Of a stretch of 64,000 nucleotides of DNA, positions 18,883 through 27,683 are shown piece after piece. The DNA is from Porphyridium purpureum. Lineage: Eukaryota > Rhodophyta > Bangiophyceae > Porphyridiales > Porphyridiaceae. The DNA is taken from contig VRMN01000001.1 in the NCBI GenBank assembly GCA_008690995.1, forward strand, positions 4,340,001-4,404,000, read 5' to 3'. The notes beneath the pieces are model-generated. The model was not told where the DNA came from and searched no databases. It saw nothing but the letters and a program-made list of their open reading frames with translations. The number at the start of each line of letters is the position of its first letter. Within the stretch, counting starts at the first letter, position 1. The translations under genes and the position numbers were made by a program.

Positions 18883-19533
18883 TTAGGTTGTCTTGACCAC
18901 AGGCTTTGAGAACAGACGACCGAAACCACCAAAAATGTGCAGTCCCATTTGCTCCTGTTCTTGCGCGCGCTGCCTGGACAACTCTCGGCGCTCCTGTTCT
19001 GTCATCGGATTGAAGAAAGGCAGCGAAAACACGCGCACAATCTGAGGCTGCGCTTCCCTTTGCAAGTCACCAAGTTTGCTCTCCTTGGCCACAGGCGCCG
19101 CATTCTCTTTTCCAGGCGCCTCTGACTCGGCAGCTTCCGTCTGCAAGAAAGGCTCGTCGTTCACATCACATGGGCACCAGTCTGACGCGCCAGAGCGGAA
19201 CGCAGCATCATGCATCTCAATCGCGCCCGCCCTTTCGAACGTCGCCCGAAACTCTTCCCGGCTGATTACTCGGTTGTTTCCATTCTCCCACTTGACGTGC
19301 GCTTTGCGCGCAGACGCATTGGACAGCACGTACTTGTACTCCATGTCACAGTGCTCCAGCTGGTCCGACGGCACGACGAATTCCAGCAGCAGCGAGCCCG
19401 CCTTGCCCTTCCTCATCACCGGCGCTGCCAGCACATTCCAGGCGCCGAGGCACGCCAGGTTGCCCACCACACGTACCACATCTTCGCTTGCGAGCGTCTG
19501 CTCGATCATCAGCCGCACTTTATACTCCACCAT
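18883..19533 (-). CDS. CBM20 starch-binding protein
   Basis: 216 residues. Residues 2 to about 100 form a CBM20 alpha-glucan-binding module: VRVVGNLACLGAWNV with the binding-site Trp, the core strand DMEYKYVLSNAS, and the hallmark VKWENGNNRVI with the second Trp. The remaining half is a Glu/Ala/Lys-rich stretch and a Gln/Glu-rich helix near ERRELSRQRAQEQEQMG. It contains no enzyme domain. The ATG at 19533 (MVEYKVRLMIEQ) puts the domain right at the N terminus, leaving no room for a transit peptide and fitting cytosolic floridean starch. The divergent neighbour 1.8 kb away is a large protein with two CBM48 modules, which suggests a shared role in storage glucan. Likely an adaptor or targeting protein; partner unknown. 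Confidence 0.9.
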   Translation of the reverse strand: MVEYKVRLMIEQTLASEDVVRVVGNLACLGAWNVLAAPVMRKGKAGSLLLEFVVPSDQLEHCDMEYKYVLSNASARKAHVKWENGNNRVISREEFRATFERAGAIEMHDAAFRSGASDWCPCDVNDEPFLQTEAAESEAPGKENAAPVAKESKLGDLQREAQPQIVRVFSLPFFNPMTEQERRELSRQRAQEQEQMGLHIFGGFGRLFSKPVVKTT

Positions 19534-21319
19534 GGTGTACGATGTGTTCGACGCGCACTTTGGTGTCGCCTCCTCCTCGTCCCAACGCGCACGCCTCTGC
19601 ACCGCGCGTCAACTGGAGCAACGTCTGTCGCCCACCACACTACACCCTTCTTACCCCGGCCTTGGTTCTGCCTCGATTCCGCGCCGCTGCTGGTGCTGCG
19701 TCAATCTCGTGTGCTGCTCTCCACACCATCCGAAACAATCGCTCACACGCGGCACACCGACCACACGTGAACGCACGCACACCAAAATGCAACCTGGCTC
19801 TTTTTATGTAGCAGCGAGCATTCATTCCGCGATAAGCCGTTGGCGATAAAATATCGTAAAACAACACAGCCGATTAGGGTTTCCGCTGGACGTGCTTGGT
19901 CGCGCCGAGTCCACGCTGCAGGCTTTCTCATTCCGAAACGTAGGGAGGTTGGAAGGCATTGGCTCGGACATTGGAAATTGGACAGGGACTGGGACGCCAT
20001 GATTGCCTCTGCTGTGAGACCACGCGGCCAAGCGCGCGAGCAGTGGTGGAGTCTACGCGACGTGAAGCGAGACCACCAATCATTGTGTGCGATCGGAAAC
20101 AAAAGCGAGTCGGCTCATGATGCAGCCGACGCTGCCCATTCTGTGACATGGTAGATATGTGTGACTTGCATCCGAGGCTCAGAAATGCGCCCTGTCCGAC
20201 GCGGCCTCGGTCGGGATCTCGAAGAATGCGTCGTTGAATGGCAGCGGTAAGATGCGTCTTGATACCGAGTCACGTCCACGCGGCACGCAGATCGGTGATC
20301 TCCCTTGACGGTATCGTCCGGCCGGTGATTGAATTCACTGTGAAGCCAGCCTGGTGGCGTCAAAACTCGGCAGCATTACTTGAGCAAGCCGAATGACGAA
20401 GAGGGAGAGCGCGGTGCTTTCTGTCAGAACGTTTCCTAATCCTCAGGGAGCACGCGATGTAACGTGGTATGGAAGCACCTGTTTTCCGGCATCCAGCCGC
20501 GGCGTCAAAAGTTGGAAGACACGAAGAAGATGATGGCATGAGACCTGCCCACGTGCGTGAGTGAAGCACGTGCAGGCCGAACTTGCAAGGGTGACAGAGT
20601 GCAAGAGCCGCTCGCCAACCAGAGAGCGGCGGTGCGCCTTCCGAGACGCCACGCGAACCGTATTTTCGGCCCCGGCGCGCTTCACGACGGCATGTTCGCG
20701 GACGCCGCATGTCCGCCGTTTTGACCTGATCTGACGCCTGAACGCTGACCGTGCTTTCCCCGCTGCCTGTGTCTGTGACCGGGTCTGTGCATCGAAACAT
20801 GGCCCGCACATGTGGTATGCACGAGCGCATCTCACGCGCCACGCACGGGATCCTGTCCCGGGCCTTTCGCGCACACGCTGCGCGCTGTACCGCGCGTGCG
20901 TGCGAAAGCGTGCGCGTTTCAGTAGAGACGGTTTGCCGTGATGACCGGAGTACAGTTGGAAAAAAGACGTTTGTGTAGCACTGACTGCGCTCGGCGTCCG
21001 GCTTCTGTGTTTTGTGTTTCGTTATTTTTGGGCGCTCACTCGCGCTGATGAACGTGCGCCACGCGGAAGCGATGATGAAGAAGATGACCGAATCAGCGCA
21101 ACGAACGAGATCGGAGTGGATTGGCGTGATGCGGGGAGTAATGGGACGTGTGTGTGTGTGTGCGTGTGCGTGTTTGTGGGATACGATGGCAGGGGTGGGC
21201 ACTCGGGTGATGTGGAGAAGAGAAAAGGTTGAGGGGAGGAGGAGGGAGGGGTGGGGAAGGGACGGAAACAGGCGGGTGGGGTGGGGAGAAGGGAGAGGCA
21301 TTGAGTGGGTGTGGTCCGG
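19534..21319. promoter_or_regulatory. Long region between two glucan-binding genes
   Basis: 1.8 kb between the divergent CBM20 and coiled-coil/GH13/CBM48 genes. It holds a GT tract (21149-21172) and a purine-rich, G-heavy stretch just before the downstream ATG (21220-21300). A long stop-free antisense frame runs through much of it but shows no recognisable protein. Promoters of both genes are expected here. Confidence 0.45.
21149..21172. repeat. GT dinucleotide repeat, slightly interrupted
   Basis: A TG/GT microsatellite with one or two GC interruptions, about 150 bases before the start of the large GH13-like gene. Confidence 0.85.
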
Positions 21320-24300
21320 ATGGACGCGGATCCGGCGGCCGTCGTCGATAGGCTGCTTGCGCAGACCGGCGGCAAGCTGGACGACCAGCTGCAGCTGATT
21401 CATGACCTGCAGAATGGCATCTTCGACTTTGTGCTGCACCAGGAACGGCTCAGCTCGGACGGCATCTCGCTCTCGGATATGGCCACGCTCAAGGAGCTGC
21501 TCGATATCCACGACGACTTCCGCAAGTCCCTGCTGCTCAGCAACCCGAAAATGTCCCAGTTCCTCGACGAGCACAGTCACAACACGCACGCCGCATCGAC
21601 GCGGCCCGACAGGGACACAAGCAAGCCCAGGGACTCTCTCCAGCGCGCGGGCAGTGGAGGATCTTCCGCGGCTGCCAGCAAGGCAAAAAGCGCACACACG
21701 CAGCGGGAGCTCGATTGGTGGTGCATGTCAGTCATCGCGCCGTCTTTTGCTCCACCCGCCGAAGCGCCCGTTCCCGATCCCCGACGAAAACCAGTTGCAA
21801 ACTCGCCGCAAGATTCGCAGCGGCACCAAAGAGACGCCCGCGTCGACAGGGCTGCGCCGCCGGCGAAAGAGGCTCCCGCTTCGGTGGCGCCACCGAAAGC
21901 GACTCGGAGCGTGGCCGTGGAGACGCTTCCGCCAGTGCTCCCGCACAGCAAAAGTCGCGAAGTGCAAACAGAAGTAAAACAGCTCGTGCACGTCGCATCC
22001 CAAACCGAGGTGACGCGAGTGGACTGGGAGTATGAGGAGGCCACGAGAGCAATGCGCGCCGCATCCATTAAGGAAGAAGAAAGCAACCGGCTTGGCGCGG
22101 GGTCGAAGCGAGATGAGCGGCTGTACAAGATTTTGGATGATCTTAAAAGTCAGCTTAAGATGGAAATTGAATCAAGCCAGCAGGCACGTGACGAGTGCCG
22201 ACTGTACGAAGAAAAATGTGCAATCGCGGAGAGCAAGGTCGCTGAGCTAGAGGCACAGTGTGCGGAGCAGGGCGGTCGAGCTGTTGACCTGCGGTTACAG
22301 TTGGATGCTCTTCGCCAGGAGCGCGACCAGCTGGAGCGCCTGAGTAACGAAAAGGCTGCTCTTGTGCTCAGGAGCGACTCGGAGCTCTTGTCATTACGGA
22401 GCCGCACAGAGCAACTAATGGTGGAGCTCAAGGACAGTCACTCAAAGGTAGAGGAATATCAGCGTCATATGCGCAGCGCAGATGCATCTGAGGCGGCTTT
22501 GCGAGACGTTTTGATGAACACGGAAAAGTCGACACAGGGCTTGGCCGCAAAAATTGACGATTTCTTCACTTTCCGCGAGGCCCTATGTTCTCAAAGTGGT
22601 GACGGTGAAACCCCCGAGCAAAAGGCGATTGAAAGCACCGCATCTCATGGACTCAAGGGCAGCCTATCTTCCGCGGTACCGTGGCAGCCTGAAAGCAGCG
22701 ATGATGTTGCGCTGCGCGCCCGTGAGGCACTCCTCCTGCGGGATTTGCTAGATGATGAACAACTCTTGAACCTAGCCGCCGTATCTGAGGGTGTTCAAAA
22801 TGGGACTGATGCTGACCGTGTGGCAGTGACTGGTAGACGTGGCGCTGGTACTGTTGCGGAGCGTGACGTACAGTCTATTGCTGCTGCTGAGCACGCAGTT
22901 CCGATGAGCGAGCTGGATCGGGTAGCGCCTCGAGAAGCTGAGCGAAGAGATATGGTCTCGAATCTCCTCAAACAGTTCTACCTGAAAGAAATTCCGTCCG
23001 ACACGGCGTGGGTCAAGGACATCGAGCGATTGCAGAGCAGCGTTCTCTCAGGCACTGCTTCTTGGAATCCGCATGTAGTAAGCGTCGAGTCGCTTGTAGA
23101 ACGTCACGCTTGCCTGTGTATCCGTAATTTGGTGGACGCAGCTGATCTGGGGAGCGTCGTGTCTGGCAGCAAACAGGGCTCAGAGGCCGATGGCAGAAGC
23201 GCAAGGTTAGCAGATCAAGTGCCAGAATGGGTCGCTCATTACAAGGCATTTTTGCAGTGGCTCATTCGCCAGAAGAGCGCCGAGGAGGTGCGCCGCATAT
23301 GTCACATGGTTGAGAGTGTGTGTCGGCGGTTGAATACCGTCGAGTGGGAGTCAATTTATGTCCGTTTCTTTGCCGCGGTGAGCGAAGGGACCCTGCAGCG
23401 GCTGGATAAAGACCGCGAGCGAGACGCCAAGCTACCCAAACGCTGGTATAGGCAGAACTGGTACTGTGTACAGATGCGCGACTTGCATCTACAGAGCTCG
23501 ACTGAAGTGCTTCCGATTCTGCTAGATCACTTGCGCCATCATTTGAAGATTTTCAACTTGCTCGTTTTGGTGTCATTCGAGCAACCAGATGCGCACGAGG
23601 CAGACGCCGAGGCGCGTTTGATGAAGCTGCTGCTGAGAGAAGCAAGTAAGCGCGGCATGCGTGTTGTGCGCGAGTATCGCAACCACGTGCGGCACATTGA
23701 CCACATCTGGTGCCGCCGTGCTCTGAGTGGTGACACCAAGCACGGAAACATGTTCGTCAGGCGTGATGACTGGAAAAAAGTACGCGACGCGCCGCTTGAC
23801 CAACAGGAGCATCAGCACCTAAACCCAAGCGCAAGCTCAAGTTCTGGTTTTGGCGCCAATACGTACGATGTGTCTGTGTATGATAATGGAGTCGGGGAGG
23901 TGTCGAGCAGGCGCCGCATTGTGTCGGCAGAGTCTGGTGGCAGCGAGCATTTAATTCCAACGCTCGTAGACGGTAAGCTGATCCAGTTTTACAGCCCTTA
24001 CGGAAACCAACATATGCAGGTCGACCTTCGGAGCCCAGAGAATTTGCAGGTGCTGTTTTCTTCCATTGTGTCGGACATGAATGGCCTTGGTGCGCTCGGT
24101 GTATTCTTTCCAGATGTCGAGCTGTGGGTGGACCGCGGCTCTGACACGAACGATGGCAAGTTGGCGCCAGAAGCTTCGGCACTCTTCTCGCTCGTTCATT
24201 TACTTGTGCACTTAATCAGCGATCGTGGCGTGGTTCTGGGACGTGCGCGGTCTTCTCGCCTAAACGAACAGCTGGCGGCCGCCGTGGGAGCTGATCACGT

Positions 24301-26068
24301 AGCCCCTCCGGTCTTGTCAGTGCCAACGGGTAAGATGGTTTTGCAACCGGCCGCCGCTGGGGCTTCGTGGGCTTCTTCTGCCATTGCAGAGCCGTTTGAC
24401 ATGATTTTGTCGTCCGCATCGTATCTTGCTTGGTTGCGCACATGCGTGCACGACGATCCAAAATTTTTGATCGAGCAGATTCTCGCCACTTCCTCGGCGG
24501 GAGGCATATCCAAAGATGGCGCTTCGGGTAACTCAGCGCGAAACTCCCTGATGATGCTTGATGGACCGTTTGTCGATTATTCCATGGAAGATGTGTTGGG
24601 CGGTAAGGACATTGTGAGCGCAGAGGTCAAGTCTCGCGCATCTCTTTTAAGAGAGCAGCATGGACTTTGCTACGCACGCATGGGGGATTTTCAGTCAAAT
24701 TCTGAAGCAGAAACGCACAAACTGCACTTGTTGTTACTCTTGCAGTTTGTGTTACCAGCTCCCATGGCGCTCTTTGAAGGGCTCGAGTTCTTGATGGCCA
24801 GCGACCTTGCTGCCAATGTGACCGAATCGTCCAGTTGTTTCTTTGCACCAGGTTTCAAGAACGTTGTGCAGGACGAGAGCGGTGGGAATCAGCGCATGGA
24901 AATGGAGACACTGAAGTTGGTCTCCGATCTGACGAGCCTTTTCCGACCTTCGGGAGACGATGACCTGAAAATTGGTGAGGAATTGAGTGGCTCTTCGTCG
25001 TCTTCATCCTCTTCGCAAAATTGCGTGGCTCTTTCGACCAAAGTGGACGGCACGTTTGCCTTGGTCGTGACGAGAGCCAAAATGCGAGAACAGGAAACCA
25101 TGCTTGTGGTGGGAAACTTCACGCCGCAAACTATAAATATCAGTGTAGAAACGTGCGATATGATGATGGGCATGACACAGCTGCCGGGGGTGTTTGGCAT
25201 CACCCGTCTGCTTGCCTCTGAGAAGGAGACGGTCAAACTCGAAGCAACGCAGGAGGGCATGGAGGTGTCGCTATCCGGTTTCGCCTTTGGTGTGTTCCGC
25301 CTCGATGACATTCCCGGCGAGCGCAGGAACCTGAAGGCACTTGGCGAGAAAGGAATAGATCACGCATTCGCTGACGGCGCGAAAGCGAATGTGCGCCCTG
25401 TATTGGTCGAGTGGGTGGACTCGGCGTCCAGCGGTAGTCACATGGGTTGCGACTTTCTCTGGGCATACGGGTCCTTTTCGGAATGGAAGTATCCCGTATG
25501 CTTGTTCCCGGTGCACGGCAGTAACAACTCAAAATTTGCCACGGTGCTTTTCTTGCGGCCCGGCCAGTATGAGCTCAAATTTGTAGTGAACAACAAGTGG
25601 ACATGTTCCAAGCACATGAAACTCAAGGACCCCAAACTGGCGCCGGACAACGGTGCAAACAACAATCTTCTGGACGTGGAAGAGATCGGGGCCACCGACA
25701 GCCCCTCTTCGCTCTTGGCGACTGTGCAAGCTTTTACAGGCACATGGTTCCAGCACATGGCCCGATGTGTTACCGAATTCCGCAACCGCGACGCCGCGCG
25801 TGCTGTGAAGGATGTGCTAGTGCCAAAGATGTTCACATGGACGTCGCCAGGCGCACGAGAGGTGTACATATGTGGAAGCTGGAACCAGTGGGAATTTTTG
25901 TATCCTTTGAGTTTTTGGGAGACCGGCATGTATCATTGGATCGTGCTCAACATACCAACCGGAGTGCATACGTATCGCTTCTTGGTTGACGGCGTTTGGT
26001 GCGCTTCCAAGCAAGACGAACACTCGACGGATTCGTCAGGCTTCCCTTCGAACATCTTGAGACTGTAA
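21320..26068 (+). CDS. Coiled-coil / degenerate GH13 / double CBM48 protein
   Basis: 1582-residue intronless protein. Residues 1-80 are helical, followed by a disordered stretch; a long coiled coil runs from about 250 to 415. From about 706 to 1333 it follows the order of a trehalose-synthase-type GH13 barrel plus C-domain: EASKRGMRVVREYRNH is the region around motif I, VDLRSPENLQVLFSSI matches the DLNY...NP helix, then LHLLLLLQFVLPAPMALFEG and a beta-rich end (LVVGNFTPQ, GFAFGVFRL). Catalytic residues look lost: the motif I DxxxNH is RxxxNH, the GxRxD nucleophile motif reads GVFFPD without its Arg, and the acid/base region reads VVLGRARS. Two AMPK-type CBM48 modules end the protein (about 1359-1453; 1503-1582, with VYICGSWNQWEF). 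Probably a glucan-bound scaffold, not an enzyme. ATG 21320 chosen. Confidence 0.9.
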   Translation: MDADPAAVVDRLLAQTGGKLDDQLQLIHDLQNGIFDFVLHQERLSSDGISLSDMATLKELLDIHDDFRKSLLLSNPKMSQFLDEHSHNTHAASTRPDRDTSKPRDSLQRAGSGGSSAAASKAKSAHTQRELDWWCMSVIAPSFAPPAEAPVPDPRRKPVANSPQDSQRHQRDARVDRAAPPAKEAPASVAPPKATRSVAVETLPPVLPHSKSREVQTEVKQLVHVASQTEVTRVDWEYEEATRAMRAASIKEEESNRLGAGSKRDERLYKILDDLKSQLKMEIESSQQARDECRLYEEKCAIAESKVAELEAQCAEQGGRAVDLRLQLDALRQERDQLERLSNEKAALVLRSDSELLSLRSRTEQLMVELKDSHSKVEEYQRHMRSADASEAALRDVLMNTEKSTQGLAAKIDDFFTFREALCSQSGDGETPEQKAIESTASHGLKGSLSSAVPWQPESSDDVALRAREALLLRDLLDDEQLLNLAAVSEGVQNGTDADRVAVTGRRGAGTVAERDVQSIAAAEHAVPMSELDRVAPREAERRDMVSNLLKQFYLKEIPSDTAWVKDIERLQSSVLSGTASWNPHVVSVESLVERHACLCIRNLVDAADLGSVVSGSKQGSEADGRSARLADQVPEWVAHYKAFLQWLIRQKSAEEVRRICHMVESVCRRLNTVEWESIYVRFFAAVSEGTLQRLDKDRERDAKLPKRWYRQNWYCVQMRDLHLQSSTEVLPILLDHLRHHLKIFNLLVLVSFEQPDAHEADAEARLMKLLLREASKRGMRVVREYRNHVRHIDHIWCRRALSGDTKHGNMFVRRDDWKKVRDAPLDQQEHQHLNPSASSSSGFGANTYDVSVYDNGVGEVSSRRRIVSAESGGSEHLIPTLVDGKLIQFYSPYGNQHMQVDLRSPENLQVLFSSIVSDMNGLGALGVFFPDVELWVDRGSDTNDGKLAPEASALFSLVHLLVHLISDRGVVLGRARSSRLNEQLAAAVGADHVAPPVLSVPTGKMVLQPAAAGASWASSAIAEPFDMILSSASYLAWLRTCVHDDPKFLIEQILATSSAGGISKDGASGNSARNSLMMLDGPFVDYSMEDVLGGKDIVSAEVKSRASLLREQHGLCYARMGDFQSNSEAETHKLHLLLLLQFVLPAPMALFEGLEFLMASDLAANVTESSSCFFAPGFKNVVQDESGGNQRMEMETLKLVSDLTSLFRPSGDDDLKIGEELSGSSSSSSSSQNCVALSTKVDGTFALVVTRAKMREQETMLVVGNFTPQTINISVETCDMMMGMTQLPGVFGITRLLASEKETVKLEATQEGMEVSLSGFAFGVFRLDDIPGERRNLKALGEKGIDHAFADGAKANVRPVLVEWVDSASSGSHMGCDFLWAYGSFSEWKYPVCLFPVHGSNNSKFATVLFLRPGQYELKFVVNNKWTCSKHMKLKDPKLAPDNGANNNLLDVEEIGATDSPSSLLATVQAFTGTWFQHMARCVTEFRNRDAARAVKDVLVPKMFTWTSPGAREVYICGSWNQWEFLYPLSFWETGMYHWIVLNIPTGVHTYRFLVDGVWCASKQDEHSTDSSGFPSNILRL

Positions 26069-26173
26069 GACAAATGCGACGCGGCCGTGAAGGCAAAAGG
26101 CGCGCAAGCATGCGATACGGCAATCCCTTGGGCACCGGTTGTCTCGAAATCGCGAAAATAACAGTTTTCTCGT

Positions 26174-27325
26174 TCAATCTACATATAGCCATACCTCGTT
26201 TTTTCGCCGCCAGGGCAGTGTAAAGATGGGTGTATATTGTGCGAGAATCACGCAATTCTTGTCCGAGACATGAATGCCGTCCCGCTTGAGTGCCACCTCG
26301 AGCGCGCTGCGTTTCTGCTGAGCGATATCTGGTGTCAGACTTCCGTCAAACGTGATCACGGCCACTTTGCCAAGAGAGCGCTTTCTGAGCGTGATCCAGG
26401 GAAAGTTGGGCTTGGGCGGGTTCTTGACTTGCGCGACGGGGGGTAGTACACCGCACATTTTCTTCTTCCCGTTAAAGCCTTCGGGAAACTCGAGCAAGAG
26501 CGGTACGGTGCGTGGAATGCGCACCTTGAGCTCGTTTTCACCAGCAAAGTATAGGTCCAATTGACTAAGACCCTCTGGGCGCTTCTCATACTCTACATCT
26601 GCAGTAGTGAACGGCTCACTATAGTTTCGGATCTCGTACTCTTTTGTCTGCCGAGTGATTTTGAAGAACGGGCGCACAGCATCGTCCGGATCGTTCTTCC
26701 AGCGACCGCTGGCGTCCGCGATCATACCGGCCACGAGCTGAACGGCCTCTGCCGACACGGGTCTCTGATTCTGAATGGCGTCCCAAGTGTCGATGTGCTC
26801 TCTGATGCGGTACTCGTTTGCCTCATCCAGCACGTAGCACGTGGTGCCGGTGAACAAGAGGCGCGGCTTCCACGGCACGGGGCGTGCGGTCATGGCGAGC
26901 GTCCACGCCGTATCAATTACCCACACCCCATCTTGTCGCTTGCGCACGTGTATACTATGCAGGTCAAACTCCAAACCAGAGAAAACGAACGACTCGGCCA
27001 GAAAACGAATGTTGTTGGCGTACTTTGCGATTCCTATGAAGTCGTTCAACGGATCCTGAAATTTGACCCGAGGGTCGTAGAGCGACTCATCCACTTTCCC
27101 TGCGGGCAGGTTTTCGAGCTCCTTGATGATACAATTCTTCATGCGCTCCACGCCGACGGGCGGCGTCTCCTCCTTCCAGAGCTGCATCGCCGTTGCGACG
27201 GCAGTGCGCTGAGTCCGGTGTCGCAGCACAGCGTGCGTTGGCGACACCCGATCTGACCGACCGCGCCCACGCATACTCGTTCTTGCACCCGGCTGAGCAG
27301 CCAGGCTCACTGCCCATGCGATCAT
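26174..27325 (-). CDS. SOUL heme-binding protein with DUF2358 domain
   Basis: 383 residues. The first 60 or so, starting at the ATG at 27325 (MIAWAVSLAAQPGARTSMRG), are basic and hydroxylated like a plastid transit peptide. A DUF2358 domain follows (SLYDPRVKFQDPLNDFIG, DGVWVIDTAWTLAMTARPVPWKPRL). A SOUL/HBP-type domain then fills the C-terminal half (TKEYEIRNYSEPFTTADVEY, KVRIPRTVPLLLEFP, VAVITFDGSLTPD, ending NEVWLYVD). This domain pair is known from plant plastid SOUL proteins thought to bind heme or tetrapyrroles in plastoglobules or stroma; function here is inferred by family. It converges on the GH13-like gene with a 105-base gap and shares a repeat-bearing upstream region with ALG3. Confidence 0.92.
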   Translation of the reverse strand: MIAWAVSLAAQPGARTSMRGRGRSDRVSPTHAVLRHRTQRTAVATAMQLWKEETPPVGVERMKNCIIKELENLPAGKVDESLYDPRVKFQDPLNDFIGIAKYANNIRFLAESFVFSGLEFDLHSIHVRKRQDGVWVIDTAWTLAMTARPVPWKPRLLFTGTTCYVLDEANEYRIREHIDTWDAIQNQRPVSAEAVQLVAGMIADASGRWKNDPDDAVRPFFKITRQTKEYEIRNYSEPFTTADVEYEKRPEGLSQLDLYFAGENELKVRIPRTVPLLLEFPEGFNGKKKMCGVLPPVAQVKNPPKPNFPWITLRKRSLGKVAVITFDGSLTPDIAQQKRSALEVALKRDGIHVSDKNCVILAQYTPIFTLPWRRKNEVWLYVD

Positions 27326-27683
27326 GATCCTATTTCCGCCACACGGTACCCGGCACCGTGCGCAGTCACTAGCTCTCTCCAACTCTCGCCCAACCTGTGG
27401 CCCAACCCGATCACCAAAGTCACTTTCCTGCCACCTTCCACACCGCACCGCACCCGCCCACCAAGCCCAGCAGCCGTCAGTCGCACAACTGTACACAACA
27501 CTCTCGAAGTACTGCGATGCTTGGCTTGAATGGAGTCCGGCCACCCTCCTCCTACACGAAGCCATTCCTCTTCTACAACCGCTTGACCGATTGACCGATT
27601 GACCGATTGACCGATTGACCGATTGACCGATTGACCGATTGACCGATTGACGACCGATAAGCGACCGATGGACCGTTAAACCG
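27326..27683. promoter_or_regulatory. Bidirectional promoter region, SOUL gene / ALG3
   Basis: 358 bases between the two outward-reading starts. Its ALG3-proximal part is occupied by a perfect octamer array and degenerate copies reaching to within about 15 bases of the ATG at 27684, so the array probably lies in the ALG3 5' leader or core promoter. Confidence 0.6.
27585..27648. repeat. Eight perfect tandem copies of GACCGATT
   Basis: Eight exact head-to-tail copies of an 8-base unit, followed to 27686 by diverged copies (GCGACCGATGG, GACCGTTAAACCGATGG). An 8-base period is not a coding period, and the array sits upstream of ALG3. Confidence 0.97.

Noticed and set aside
20360-21697. 445-codon open frame on the minus strand between the CBM20 and GH13-like genes
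   Set aside because: Its first part is antisense to the GH13-like gene and the rest has no recognisable domain; CpG-rich DNA here is poor in stops on both strands.
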